Positions 11,126-22,950 of a stretch of 64,000 nucleotides of DNA are shown piece after piece. The first letter of the stretch is position 1; each line of letters starts with the position of its first letter. The stretch is from NCBI GenBank assembly GCA_034440635.1, contig JAOTON010000955.1:1-64000 (forward strand), written 5' to 3'. The DNA comes from Lepas anatifera. Its lineage: Eukaryota; Arthropoda; Thecostraca; Lepadidae. The notes under the pieces were generated by a model. It was not told where the DNA came from, ran no database searches, and saw nothing but the letters and a program-made list of their open reading frames with translations. The position numbers and the translations under genes were made by a program.

Positions 11126-11378
11126 TCCCGGTCCGGTTTGAGCAGCACCAGCGCAACGTCTCGCTGCCGCGCGGCTCACGTCTGCGCCTGCGCTGTGACC
11201 CGACCGGTGACCGGCCGCTGCAGCTGACCTGGTACCGGCACGGCCACCTGGTGACCACCTCTGACCCGGCGCTGCTGGAGGTGGCCGAGGTGGGCCGGGA
11301 GGACGCCGGCACCTTCACCTGCATGGCCACCAACAAGCACGGGGACGACAGCGCCTCGTGGCGAGGTGGTTGTGACAG
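11126..11378 (+). CDS. Dscam: Dscam-like exon: complete Ig9, with one extra base
   Basis: The acceptor CCCCTCTATTGCCAG ends at 11125 and gives the family-typical start V-PVRFEQHQRNVSLPRG. Cysteines lie in RLRCDP and FTCMATN, the core Trp in LTWYRHGH, and DAGTF is the typical E-F loop. The exon is 253 bases where 252 are needed. After DDSASW the sequence must drop one base (about 11362) to give EVVVT and end in phase 1 at the strong donor ACAG|GTGAGA, matching the next exon. This is an assembly error, an allele-specific lesion or a real frameshift. An acceptor at 11108 was rejected because it gives the wrong phase. Confidence 0.88.
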
Positions 11379-11993
11379 GTGAGACCAACGGTTTGAGTGC
11401 TGTGGCTAAAACACCTTTTGTGTGTCCAGAATCCGTAAGATCTCAGAAAGGTATAATTTAGTGAAGAATGCAGGTTTTGGTTTTGGTAACGGTGCTGTTT
11501 AGAGGTGCTTAGATAATCCATGGAGCAAGCGAAACATGTTTGTGAAACGGGTTAACCTCTGTGATCCAAATGGCAGGTTCAGAATATATGGGTTAAGCTG
11601 TTTTTTTTTGACGAGCAACAACAGCATTTTGCAGCGAAAAGGAACCTGTAATAACCTGACGCAACACTCAAACTCGTTGCGAAAGTTTTAACAAGTAACC
11701 GTAGCCACAATTCATATAAGGCGAGCTGGAAAACCATGAAGGATGTCCTCGTACCCTTATTAAAAGTGAGCGTCGGTTACCGTAACATTGCCCACGGTTT
11801 ACCACCTCGTGGAGTTCTTCAACGCATAAAGCTCTTCGGTTGGTGTCATTTCGTCAGAGATACTGAATAATGAAATCTTAGGAGGGCTTCAGATTCAGCA
11901 TCTCTATCTTTCTACCACGAAATGTATGGTTATGATCATGTACTATATCAGCCTCCTTCCTTCACATATACACATTCGATCGGTTGTCACCAA

Positions 11994-12449
11994 TTAAAGG
12001 GAATGTGGCACCTTGGTCGGATCCAGGAATTTAGCGTAACAAGGGGTATTTTTAGCCGAAAATCATGAAAACGTCCATGATTTTTCTGAAAAATGTACAA
12101 TGAGTTCAATATTTTGATCTTTAAAATGCTCCTCTAAGGTAAAAAGAAACCTATACCTGCGGATGACGTCATGATGTGGCAACTGCTACCATATTCAATA
12201 GGATTCAAGGGCTTCAATTGGCTGATTACTCACCATGACGTCAGCTCTGTCGTCACACCAGCAGCTGACAACTGTGGCCGCCTGGCTTGGGTACATGTGG
12301 GGTACATTTCAGGTAGGTGTTTAGCTTTATTCCACGGAAATTTTGAGTTTCAAGACAAATGATATCTTGAGTACCGGGTTCTCCGACATGTTTTACAACT
12401 TGGCGATGTCAGTTAAAATCACGTTATAGAGGTGCCACATTTCCTTTAA
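11994..12449 (+). mobile_element. TTAA-flanked MITE, copy 1
   Basis: An element of about 450 bp with terminal inverted repeats AGGGAATGTGGCACCTT at the left and AGGTGCCACATTTCCT at the right, flanked by TTAA on both sides. Two more copies lie at 53164-53622 and 58170-58628 in the same orientation. TTAA duplication is typical of piggyBac-type transposition. There is no coding capacity. It ends 50 bases before an exon. Confidence 0.9.
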
Positions 12450-12499
12450 GCACCCGGTGCCCACATAACTGGGCGGCGCGGCCGTGTGCGGCGTTGCAG

Positions 12500-12696
12500 A
12501 GACACCCGAGGCTCCCGTGTCACCCCGTGTCGTCTCCGCCCACTCCCGGTCTGCCCTGATCACCTGGGAGCCGCCCTACGACGGCAACAGCGCCATCACC
12601 CATTACGTCATACAGTACGCCTTGACGACACCGTACCGACACGCTGAAAGGGAGGACGCTTCTACTGGAGATGGAACTGAGCGCGACATATGGGAG
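12500..12696 (+). CDS. Dscam: Dscam-like exon: first part of FN3-1
   Basis: The acceptor GCGGCGTTGCAG ends at 12499; the donor is GAG|GTAATG. The frame reads ETPEAPVSPRVVSAHSRSA, then LITWEPPYDGNSAITHYVIQ, a classic fibronectin type III start with the conserved Trp and the DGNS-I--Y turn. It starts in phase 1 (joining the frame-corrected Ig9 exon) and ends in phase 0. Confidence 0.92.
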
Positions 12697-13619
12697 GTAA
12701 TGTCAATTGGTTGGATTTGGTCAGTGCTCCGACTTTTATGTGACTTTCTATGACTTTGAAATAAAGCAGAACCCGTTGTACCTATGTTATATCATCAAAC
12801 ATGGTTTTGCTCATAGATACCCTACAATGTTTTGGATTTCATCCTTCAAATGTGTGGAGTGTAAGAGGGCTTCGATTGATTCCATGCTTGCCTCGGCTCA
12901 CGGCTAAGGTCAGCTGAGGGAAGGGTTAGAAAAAATACACTCAAAACGCCATATGATTGAATCAGTGTAAGACTTGTGACTGTAGGTTTATCATTGGCCC
13001 GCAAATAATTCACATATAGCGTACTAATGTATGATAGAGAAGGTTCCATACTGAGTTGTATTCCTTACTGGGTTGTAACAAATTTGTTAGATACTTCTCT
13101 AGCAGAGTGGAAGCTGTTTTTCTTTCAGATAACTTAGAAGCGTATAAGGTAGAAACATAGTATACATTAGTAGTACAGTATAGTAGGTATAATGTAAAAA
13201 AATTTTCGAACAGCTCGAATAACCTCAAGTAATGCTCCTCTCACACCTTATTGATCAAAGTTAATTGCAATACGACTAATCCCATTCGTGCTGTTGGTTT
13301 ATGTGTAAAGACCTAGCTCTCAACTCTATTCAGATGATCCCTATTGAAAAGTGCTCTCCGCTGAACTGGTCGGGCAGTTTTGAAAGGCGTTAACGGTGTG
13401 GTGAACCACCGACGTACTGAGCCTTCCTCAGACTTCAGAGGCTCTGGAAAGTTGGAAGTTAAGTTTTGCTCTCCTGGCTTCTAGCCGTGAGCGTGAGTTG
13501 GGACTTTGGTGCGTTTTAGACTTCTGCCGGTGTCGGCATAGGCGGTAAAGCGGTCGAGTATCAGAACACAGCCAAAGCAAAGGCTACAAAGGGAATGTCC
13601 CAAAGTATCTTACTTGAAG

Positions 13620-13935
13620 TTTTGGGGTCAAGGTCATTGACCTATGATTTCACAGTATAGTGTATTTCCTATAATGAACATTTTAACTAGCACTATTGCA
13701 ATCGTTGGGCGGTAAATGAGGATTGGCCTTGACCCAGGACCTTGACCTTTCAATTATGACCTTTGACCTTGGCCTTGATTTACTTTAACAATGACGTTCA
13801 ATAATATACGTCATACTGGGTAATGCAATTTGACCGGAGGTGCTAGGGCCAATTACCTTGAAAATGTTTGTGTGACCTTGACCCAATGACCTTCGACCTG
13901 GACTTTGATATTCATGTGAGGTGACCTTGACATAT
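13620..13935 (+). repeat. Dispersed repeat rich in TGACCTTGA words, copy 1
   Basis: Homologous in block order to 22585-22905: clustered TGACCTT words, then GACGT...ATACGTCA, a TTTGACCGGAGGTGCT block, and a second TGACCTTGA cluster with TTCATGTGAGGTGACCTTG. TGACCTTGA is the complement of the TCAAGGTCA monomeric nuclear-receptor site. Whether any is bound is unknown. Confidence 0.7.
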
Positions 13936-14096
13936 AATCTCGTTTATATGGTGTTAGGATATCACCACTCGGTCTCCAATGAACTGGTTCGACCACGTGA
14001 TTGAGGCGATCTCAAAATATAGGTTTGACTTTGAAAGCCTGTAAGTAAAAAAATTCGACCGATTTTCAAATTTTAAATGATCGGAGATCAAATAGC

Positions 14097-14138
14097 CGGG
14101 GCTGCGACCCAGCTGATCACAGCTGGGTCGCGGCCCCG
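14097..14138. other. Strong hairpin
   Basis: A 19-base arm (CGGGGCTGCGACCCAGCTG) and its complement are separated by the four-base loop ATCA. There is one mismatch, which is G-U compatible in RNA. No T-run follows, and no known RNA family is recognised. Confidence 0.8.
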
Positions 14139-16294
14139 TCGCTCTGTCTCAGGTACGCGGGTGAGCCGCCCTGAAGTCTAGAGATCTAAAAACCACAGTT
14201 TATCGCTTTAAATTGTTAGGAACAAAAATATACCCCTCCTTGTTACAATTTTTGTCGTCATGAAAATAACTATTTTCATCGTACGCACAAATTAATATTG
14301 ATTACAGTTAGTTGATCTTGATCACCTACGCCACACAATCGATTTACACTGGAGCCAATTACCGTACCATCGATTTTCCATTTTAAACTTTATTTTTCCT
14401 TTGACATTCATAACAAGGTAAGGATGGCAAGAGCATTAGCCCATTTCCGCCCAGCGGGTCATTTTTGTCCTCTGACTTTGACAGGCTGCAGAATCGGTAC
14501 CAGTGAAGTGATCTTCATGTTTATGATATGGATGTCTTTTTCAGTGCGTGAAAAAACTGGAAACTGTATTTCTAAAATCCTAGGTTTTTATGGGACGATT
14601 TTGGTGGAACTTATTTTGGCGAGGTTTTGGCCAACGTGAGATAGCTTTACAAATTGTGTTGCTCGCAATAACATATGGAAAGCCGAAAAGAGTTTGCATG
14701 CTTTACATTAAGCCAAGACCACTAGGAGTCAGGTGGTGAAGAAACAGTAAAATTTTCTTGAAAGGCTTTGCCATGAGACATCGTCAAATATGAAGCGGAC
14801 AAAAATGGCCCGCTGTGCGTTGCGGACATCTGTGGGCCGCTGAAAAGGAGGAAAAGGATGTGTCCTGTTCTCCCGTTTGGTGGGTTAGGTGCATGGTGTT
14901 ACCTAGAGGGAAGGTAGGCATTGTGGGGCCTGCGAATTCAGGGTTGCCAGTTAAGAGGTTTTTCATTAAATCTGAAGATTTTTAGTGCAATGCCGATAGC
15001 TTTAGGAACTTTCAAAGTTCTTGAAATGCTTCCCAACCTTTTCAGTGTCTGTCTTATTTTTGGAATGATTATCAAATATTTTTAACGGAAACATGCAAGA
15101 TGGTTCCGGTGTTTTCTGAAGGCGTTATTAAAGACAATTTTCGGGGTTTTGAAAACTTATCGAAATATTAGCACTGATTTCGCTCTTAAACTAGCAGAGC
15201 TTTGTCTTTTCCCCTTGATGGATTGTGTGTAGTGGATAGAGAGGATAGGGAACAGTGACGGATTGAGGACTTCATTGAGTGGGAGGGGGGTTAGGGGTCT
15301 CGAGCCTTCCCCACCATTGCCTCGGAACAGCTCTTAGCTATGCATTTACTATAGGCACAATGACATTTTGGTGCGGGAGGGGTTGCTTGAGCCTTCCTTC
15401 TCCCCCTTGTGTTCACCACTGATTGAAAGCCAATCACGAGCTGACAAAATGAGTTGGGAATTATTGCGGCCGCTGCGCTGGTTTGTTGTGACGAGATGGT
15501 GCAGTGTAAAACGTCCAGTGCAGTATAAAAGGGGCGAAAGCATGGGAAATTCTAGAACTTCTGTCTATAACACAGTTAGCACTGTCGCGGCTTGGTTCTA
15601 GTCAAGAGCAACAACGATGAGTGAACATCCCGGGGGTTACGGGAGGGGTCTAGACCCGCCTGGATTTTTGGCCTCCCACAGAATTTGTCTAGGGCTTGCA
15701 CTGCAGTGCCAGCGTTAAACCATCCAGAACCCCTCCTGGATCGAGAACAAATCTCCAGCCTTGGAGACATGAATATCTAAAGCATAGTTGTTAGCAATGC
15801 AACAAATCAAATGTTTTTTTTGGAGCTAAAGAAGCAAACTAAGTTGTTTTAAATGCGCAAGATAGCGGAGCGGATCATGTGGATATCATGGTTATTCCAT
15901 CACAAAAATATATTAGTGATGTTGAGAAAGATGTGTGCTAACCAGTGTTGCAATGACCAGTAGCGTGCCTGGAAATGTGTAGATTCACATTGATGCAACT
16001 ATGGAGCGCGCTACTTGCTCCAAAGAAAAGTTGGAAAGATGGAAATGGACCCGTTTGCAGATTTGGAGATTAATCGAACTAATGTACACCACGTAGGGAA
16101 AGATAACGGATTGAGTTTCTAAAACGTTTCATCTGTATGCTGGACATAGGCGTAGGAACCGGGGGGCCAGGGGGTCACTGCCCCCCCCACTTTTCTGTGG
16201 TGGGCCTCCCGCAACGGAGATAAAATATTGGTAACTGTAATATCAAACAAAAAAACCAAACTGACCAGATAGCTTGCCTGGAAAACCTCTTAAG

Positions 16295-17535
16295 CTTACC
16301 TGTGCCCTTGATTGATCTGAGGTCTTATGAGTCTATTTTAAGGCCCCTGAGATGTTCGGGGCCCCTGACCTGACCTCTGATGCTATATGAGCTAATCTGG
16401 GGTCCCTTGAGCTGGTCAAAGCCCCTATACTCGCCGACCGTGGGGGCCCCTGAGCTGGGACCGCAAAGTTGATACTGGCCCCTGAGCTAATCTGGGCCCC
16501 CTGTGCTGCATGAGAGGCCCTAAACTAATCTGGGGCCCCTGCTCAGTAATAGGGCTCCTGAGCTGAGCTTTGGGGTCATAAGCTTTAATATGACCCCTGA
16601 ACTGTTTCGAAACCCTATTTAAGCCGACAAGGGGCCCCTTAGCTAAGCCGGGGTCTTAAGTTTATCTGATCATATGAGCTAATAAGGGCCCCTGCGTTGA
16701 ACTGAAGGCCCCTGAGATGGTCTGGGACTCTTTATAAGGCTTTACAGCTACTGACCTGGGGGCTGTAAGCTTGAATGGCCCCCTGGGCTGTTCTGAGAAC
16801 CTATATCAGCCGACCTGGGGGCCCGTGAGCTGAGCTGAGCCCCCAAAGCTAGTCTGGGCCCTAAGCTAATCTGGGGACCCAGTGCTCAACTGGGCGGCTC
16901 CTAAAATGGTCTGGGCCCGCTGAACAGTTGTGCTTGCTCCTCAGCTGAGCTGGGGGCCATGAGCTTAAATGGTTTCTTGAGCTGTTCTGAGACCCTATAT
17001 AAGCCACACTGGGCTCCCTAAACTGAGCTGGGGCTAATCAGGTAACCCCCGTGCTTAACTGGGGCCTCTGAGCTGGCATGGGGCCCTGAAATCTTTTAAG
17101 GTCTCTGGGCTAAGCTGGGGACCGTGAGCTTGAATGAAGCCCCTTGAGCTGGTTTAAGACGATACCCTTCAGCCAATCTGGGCGCCCCTGAGCTGAGCTG
17201 GGCCTTCAAAGCTAATCTGGGGCCCTGAGCTTAGAGTCACTGAGCTAAGATGGGATCCGTGAGCTTGGACAGGCTTCTTGAGCTGTTTTGAGACCTATAG
17301 AAGCCGACCTGGGACCTCTGAGCTGAACCGGGCCCCTAAGCTAATCTGGGCCCCTGTGCGAATCTGGGGCTCCCTATGCTAAGCTTCTAGGGTCCCTGTG
17401 CTTATGTGGGATCCCTTGATAAGCTGGTCTCGAGAACCATGAACTGGTTTGGGGCCACATGAGCTGATTATTTGGGTTCCTGAGCCATGGTTTGGGTCTT
17501 GGGGGCCTCTAAGATGATTTGGCGGCCTCTGAGCG
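16295..17535 (+). repeat. Degenerate GGGCCCCTGAGCTGA-type array
   Basis: Dozens of imperfect 20-50 base units containing variants of TGAGCTAATCTGGGGCCCC. They are spaced irregularly and heavily diverged. The array fills the left interior of the element at 16145-20722, between the two copies of its left terminus. Confidence 0.85.
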
Positions 17536-18479
17536 GCATAGGCATAGAAACAGGGGACCAGGGGGCTACTGCCCCCCCCCCACTTTCCTGTGGTGGGCCC
17601 CGCAACCCATATACAAGTACTAGCAACTGTAATATAAAAAAGAAACCCAAACTACCCCGATAGCTTGTCTGGGAAAGTTCCAATCCCGTAGTACGCCCCC
17701 TGCAAGTCCCTGGATGGAGAGCGCTTCGTGGAAAAGGCCAACACACCTACTACCCGACTGTTTCCAAAAGAGCCCCGAGAATTGAACCCAATAAAACTCC
17801 GTCCCATATCGCTCCCAACACAAAGAATGAATTTGGGCCCACACCCCGCACCAAATGCCGAGCAACAGCCGTCCCTCCGCCATCAAAAGGTGTGATGAGA
17901 TCGGCCGCCTTCTGCTACGAAATTGAAAAAAGCTACACGGAACTATCAAATGAAAAAACGGCAGGAAAGCACGTAAGAAGTCATGTATGAAAATATCTAG
18001 TGCATGTTGGTGGTTGTGCCAATATATGAAAAATTGGGAAGTGAGATTTTGCCCCACGATTTCCAGTTCCATTGTGGTATATTAAACAATAGTCAAAAGC
18101 AAAAACTGGTTAAAGCTTTTATACCTATCCCGTTATCGACTGAAAATGCATCTTTAGGTTTTTGGGGGCATTTAAACCTTTTTCACCAAGTGCATGTTTC
18201 CTTATATTTGCAGATGTTTCGGCTTTTACCGCATTTGCAAAATAGGAAACAATATTCAGAACACCACAGAGAGTGCCTTAATATCAAACTATCACACTTC
18301 TCTATGCCTAGTTAGCTCTGAATCACCTATTTCGTGACACAAACGAGAACCACTATTCAGGTAAATACGGACTCCTTTTTTAGAGCAGTAGGGATTGATT
18401 CAGGCAAAGGATGGTCACAATAAGTCTTACTGTATTTCGAGGCCTTAAATACAGAGTTTCCGATTAATTGCAAGTTCTT

Positions 18480-19160
18480 TTTACTTCATGGCGAACTTTG
18501 TGATGCCGAGGAGGTCCTGCTTGCTGTTGATCCTGGGCATCAGTTTCGCGAGCTGGGCCCATCGTCCGATAAAACAACCCCTCTTTCAGCACGAGAGACA
18601 TAACTGGCGGCTGTCATTTGCTTTACAGACGTGGCAGCTAGAGCCAGCTCCATGGCCTGCGTGTGGTAGACGGAGTGCTCTCTACCTCCATGGGCTTCCC
18701 CATGAACCCTGGGAACTTGGATTTGATCAGGCTGCAGGTGATGATAGGCTCGGTGGCCCCGTCTCAGTCAACCATCTTCTTGAGGGTGGTCATCTGTGTG
18801 CTGACGTAGGGCAGCGCCCGCAGCCTGAGAGAGGTGTTCCCCACCTCCTGTTCCCCTCCAATAGAGATGATCTTGTGGAAGTTGATCCTCCTCTCCTCCT
18901 CGCTGCAGAGCATGCCATGATCATCAGGATCTCCTCGGAGTGAGTGAACCAATCAGAGGAGCACACTGTCAGCATGGCAGTCAATTGCGCCCTCTAAGGC
19001 TGTATCCTGGGGAAGGAGAGCTAGAACAGGACGTTTCTGGGACTGTCTACCAACTTGTTGCTAATCTTCATCTGGAGTCAGTAGGCAAATTGGAACTCGG
19101 TAATGAAGGTGACGAGCTCCTTGAGTCTCGCCGGCAGCTTGCGCTGTAGTCCACGGTCTC
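18480..19160 (-). pseudogene. Degraded coding remnant, family not recognised
   Basis: On the minus strand several frames carry protein-like stretches broken by stops. One is ERRINFHKIISIGGEQEVGN followed by TSLRLRALPYVSTQ, and another is KLPARLKELVTFITEFQFAY. Their composition suggests a former gene, probably belonging to the surrounding mobile element or captured by it. I do not recognise the family and assign no function. Confidence 0.4.
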
Positions 19161-19917
19161 AGCACAAAAGCGGCGAAGCGTCAGATTCAGATATATTCAA
19201 ACAAGGTCCACACAAGAGGGCTTTTCACTTGTCTACGTCGACATGATAAAACAATAAAAGATGACGTAAAAGACATAAAATCAACACCTATGCACTCTCA
19301 CATCACGCAGCACCAAAACACACATCACATCAGCCCAACCATGCCGGAGATTTTATAAAATTCCTAAGACTGGTCTTAAAATGCGGATCACCCGGCAGAA
19401 GCCCACTCTGGATTTAATACTGCCACCCCACGATAGGACAGACGCCGGCGGCCGGACTCCGTGCGTATCAAAGGGAGTGTCCACAATGCGGCGCCGCGAG
19501 TGTCATGTTGGTGCAATCAGTGTGCCGACCAACAACTCCAGGGGCCTGATGTCACGAAGCGCAGACATTTCGGTGACAGTAGTGTCCACTATTAGAGAGT
19601 CCAGTCGCGTGGAAAGAAATCACTCCAGGCAGGTTCTATCACCAGTCACAAGCGCTCAGATTTCTCACTTAGTCTAAGAACTTGCACACCAAACACCACT
19701 GCACACAGGTTCACTCAGGGCACACACTCAGTCCTCTGTCCTCGCAGCCATAACACAACTCGGGATAGTGGGCAAGGTGGTTAGGAGAGCCGGGAGCGTG
19801 TGCGACCCTCGGCGCGGCGCCGACCCGACTATTGCGACCCGACAATGCGGCGCCGACCCGAGTCTTGCACATCAAACTCGTGCCAAGGATCAACAGCGAG
19901 CTGGACCTCGTCGGCAT

Positions 19918-20112
19918 AATAACAATACATTTTGGGGCTTATCGACGCATCAACTACCACGGTTATATGGCATCGCTAACTCGTTGCCTGTTGGAAGGGC
20001 TTCTTGGGAGCCAAATTGCTCCTTGCTCAAGGAATCTGCTGGGCCTTAAACCTGGGTCGGCCGCGTGGAAAGCAAGGTTGCTACCCACTAAACCACCATG
20101 CCCCCACCTCCT
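19918..20112 (-). repeat. tRNA-derived SINE (family B), reverse copy
   Basis: Reading the minus strand: GTGGTTTAGTGGGTAGC head, CCCAGGTTTAAGGCC as a B-box variant, CCCTTCCAACAGGCAACG in the body and GTTGATGCGTCGATAAGCCC near the 3' end. These match the plus-strand copy at 7249-7441 block by block. It is inserted within the 4.6-kb hAT-like element. Confidence 0.75.
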
Positions 20113-20730
20113 CGGCATCACAAAGCTGGGCATCAAGTACTTTGCACTTGCAGTCGCACTGGAACTCTACATTTTAGGCATCGAAATTCAGCTAGATGGA
20201 TTGATTGTGACCACCCTTTAGCTAAATCAATATATAATGCTGTAAAGAAGGGATCCGTACTAAACTAAATAAATGTTTCCGTTTTTTGTCATTAAATAAG
20301 AAATTAAAAGTTGATTAGGCATAGTGAAGTGAGGCCATTTGGTATCAAAACATTGTTTATAGTTTTCTAAACACTTTTTATTTTTTAAATATGAAAAAGG
20401 CGTAAATATCTGTAAATATAAAAACACGTTTTTGGTAAAAAAAAACGATTAAAATCGTCCGAAAGAGCTTAAAGTGTATTTTGTATTAAAAAGGGTATAA
20501 GTAAGAAGCCCGAAGCCTGTTTTCTATGATTTATTATATCATACGGCAAAATTCAATATATCAATGTCATATCTTGACTACCTAGTGTACTTGCATGCCT
20601 TATCGACACCAAACGAGCTATTTAAAACTGTTTTTAATAATGAGCCCCCGTGGGCTGAGGCCCCCTTAGGTGGGCCCCTCTAAGGTTGGCCCCCCACTTT
20701 TCAAACCATTCCTCCGCCCCTGATGCTGGA

Positions 20731-21517
20731 TATTACGATTACTCGTTGAAAGCTCAGTGAGCATCAGTCACAAAGTCAGGGAGACGGAGGAGGAAGTGGG
20801 TAGAGACAACGGAAACGGTGTCCCAAAACCTTGAATATTAATCAATATTCTTAAAATACTATGATTTTCACAATTTTAGTCCATCCCCCGCAATCCATCA
20901 GTCTAGGTAAACCACTGTTGTATACTATTAGCAAATATGCAGCTAGTGTTGTCTATAATTAAACCTGGGGAGCATAAAACTGTCTAAACATTTTACTATG
21001 GCCAATATAAAAGAGGAAATACAAACACTTCACGAAACTGCAGTAAAAGCGATGAGCATTGGGCCGCTGAGTGCGGTGACTGCGCCGCCCGGGAGCCGGC
21101 TGCGTCGTGCCAGCCGATGTCCCAAACGCCCAGTGGGTCATTTTTGTCCGGTGCCATATCTCAGAATCTAAAAGTGTTATCGGTTTAAAACTTTTGTAAC
21201 ATCTTATTTGGCATCTTCTAAAAATAGAAAAACATTTGTTTCATCAATCTGAAAGCTGGAAGTAGGTGCGGGCGTTAATGGGTTAATTTTTCTTTTGAAC
21301 ACAAGAAAATACTCTACCGCCACTGATGGAAACCGGAAAATGTTCCAGCATTAATTAAGACAACTGCCCCTAGCTGTCTTTACTATCGGAAAGCTGCTCA
21401 TTGTCTCTGCAATATTTCTTTTCTGCCGTGGATAGATCTTAACCAATGGCCCAGGAGCAGCAGTCTTCACAGTACACGTCCGCTTGCAAAGCAGTGTGAC
21501 CCGTGTGATCCCGGCAG
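20731..21517. other. Intron sequence, nothing recognised
   Basis: Right part of the FN3-1 intron after the hAT-like element. No exon, RNA gene or clear repeat is seen. Confidence 0.5.
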
Positions 21518-21742
21518 AGGGCGTCGAATGAGACCGTATCGGGCCGCCAGCGCAGCATACTGCTCGCCGGACTCCGGCCAAGCGCAGCCTACCGCATGCG
21601 CACCTTCGCACTGAACCGACACGGCAGCAGTGTGGCCAGCGCCGTTCTCAAGGTCAACACGCAGGCAGAGCCACCTGGTGGCCCTCCGCTGAACCTGAGA
21701 CTCGCCCCGGTGTCGCCCCGCCAGCTGCGCCTCAGCTGGAAG
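21518..21742 (+). CDS. Dscam: Dscam-like exon: end of FN3-1 and start of FN3-2
   Basis: The acceptor GATCCCGGCAG ends at 21517; the donor is AAG|GTATTG. It encodes LLAGLRPSAAYRMRTFALNR (FN3 F strand with its Tyr) and HGSSVASAVLKVNTQAEPPG as linker. FN3-2 starts with PLNLRLAPVSPRQLRLSWK. Both ends are phase 0, which fits the GAG|GT donor at 12696. The exon border at SWK is the family position. Confidence 0.93.
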
Positions 21743-22584
21743 GTATTGCCTGGGAAGCTGAATGTTAAGACTGGCGAAGATAACGGCGTACAATATTCCT
21801 GTTGATCGAGCGAGTTATTACCGGAAAAATGTCCAGTGTTGAGAAGTTATTATAAGGCATTAAGCAAGTGATTTTCCGCTGGAGGTAAATTATGATTTCT
21901 ACTGAAATGGAGCGCTTGAAATGACGGTGAAGGTGATTCTTAAGTATGAATTAAAAGTACCGTCCGAAGAACGAATGTAAACAGACAATTCCAAGCATTA
22001 GGGAAAGACATCTCTCAGAAAAACATCTGTCTGATCAGGAAAGCTAAGAGCGCAACGCGAGGAATATCACAATTAACAACCAGCATTGTCATATCTTAAG
22101 CATCAATCAGGTTGTTGTATTTTTTATCTGGTAGACTTTTACACATGCTAATCGAACACCATGTGTGTATGTGTCAGGGCAATGTCTCAGACTCTGATTG
22201 CATCTGATGGAACTTTTCATAGACATTTTAGACTTGATGTTGTAGCTTAAATATAGCTCTATCCCAAGCAGTTTTTTAGGGCAAATCTATTTTTGATAGT
22301 TTTACAGGTAGGAAATGGCTCATAACATTTGTACAGGTAGGGGTTTTGAAGTTCCCCCTCCTGTAAGGTCTCAGAAACAAAGGCTGTAAAAATTCCTGCT
22401 TAGGGTTTCTTAGGGACTATAATGATCTGTGTTATAGAGGACGAGACCGTAAAGGTCAGATCTGAGCGAGGCCTTGCAGCTATCTCGAAATGCCACGATT
22501 GTGCGGAAAAATCACAAATGCACCATAAAAGGATTGGGGGTCCTAGAGGGTTGGTCCAATGAAATGCTTTCTTATAGATTGTAC
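21743..22584. other. Intron sequence, nothing recognised
   Basis: AT-rich intron DNA without coding or repeat structure that I could identify. Confidence 0.5.
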
Positions 22585-22905
22585 TGCCAAGGTCATTTAA
22601 GATCATTGCCCTATGAAATCAAAATACGATATTTTCCCTATAGTGTGCGCTATAGCTGATACTGAAAAACCCGTTGAGCTAGAAATGAGGGTTTGACCTT
22701 AACCCAAGACCTTTGACCTTCACATTTGACCTTGGAATTAACCTCAGGTAGATTCCATTATGACGTCATAACAAAACATACGTCACACTGAGCTACGTCA
22801 TTTGGCCGGAAGCACTGAGGTCAATAACACTGAGAAGTACGGTATGACCTTGATCTCCAATCTTTGAACTTGAAATTGGCCTTCATGTGAAGTGACCTTG
22901 GGGCC
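22585..22905 (+). repeat. Dispersed repeat rich in TGACCTT words, copy 2
   Basis: Second copy of the family at 13620-13935. It has clustered GACCTT words including GACCTTTGACCTT, then GACGTCATAA and CATACGTCACACTG, a TTTGGCCGGAAGCACTGAGG block, and a terminal TTCATGTGAAGTGACCTTGG. Confidence 0.7.
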
Positions 22906-22950
22906 TGAGGATGCTCAGTGATGATTATTGTGATGATTATTAGGCGTGAA

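Larger units (their letters stand above)
12697..16144. other. Intron sequence between FN3-1 exons (left part)
   Basis: No exon-like motif. It holds a dispersed repeat at about 13620-13935 rich in TGACCTT words and a strong hairpin at 14097-14138, both listed separately. The remainder is unremarkable AT-rich DNA. Confidence 0.5.
16145..20722 (+). mobile_element. hAT-like non-autonomous element, 4.6 kb, with 8-bp target duplication
   Basis: The left end is CATAGGCGTAGGAACC and the right end reads, inverted, CAGGGGCGGAGGAATGG. The flanks are identical 8-bp ATGCTGGA at 16137-16144 and 20723-20730, as expected for hAT transposition. A second copy of the left terminal 130 bases starts at about 17547, so the element is composite. 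It carries a degenerate GAGCTG-rich array (about 16295-17535), minus-strand coding remnants and a SINE insertion. No hAT transposase motif was recognised. Confidence 0.8.

Noticed and set aside
19381..19677. A 98-codon plus-strand frame
   Set aside because: No recognisable motif, lies inside a decayed mobile element and overlaps other open frames.
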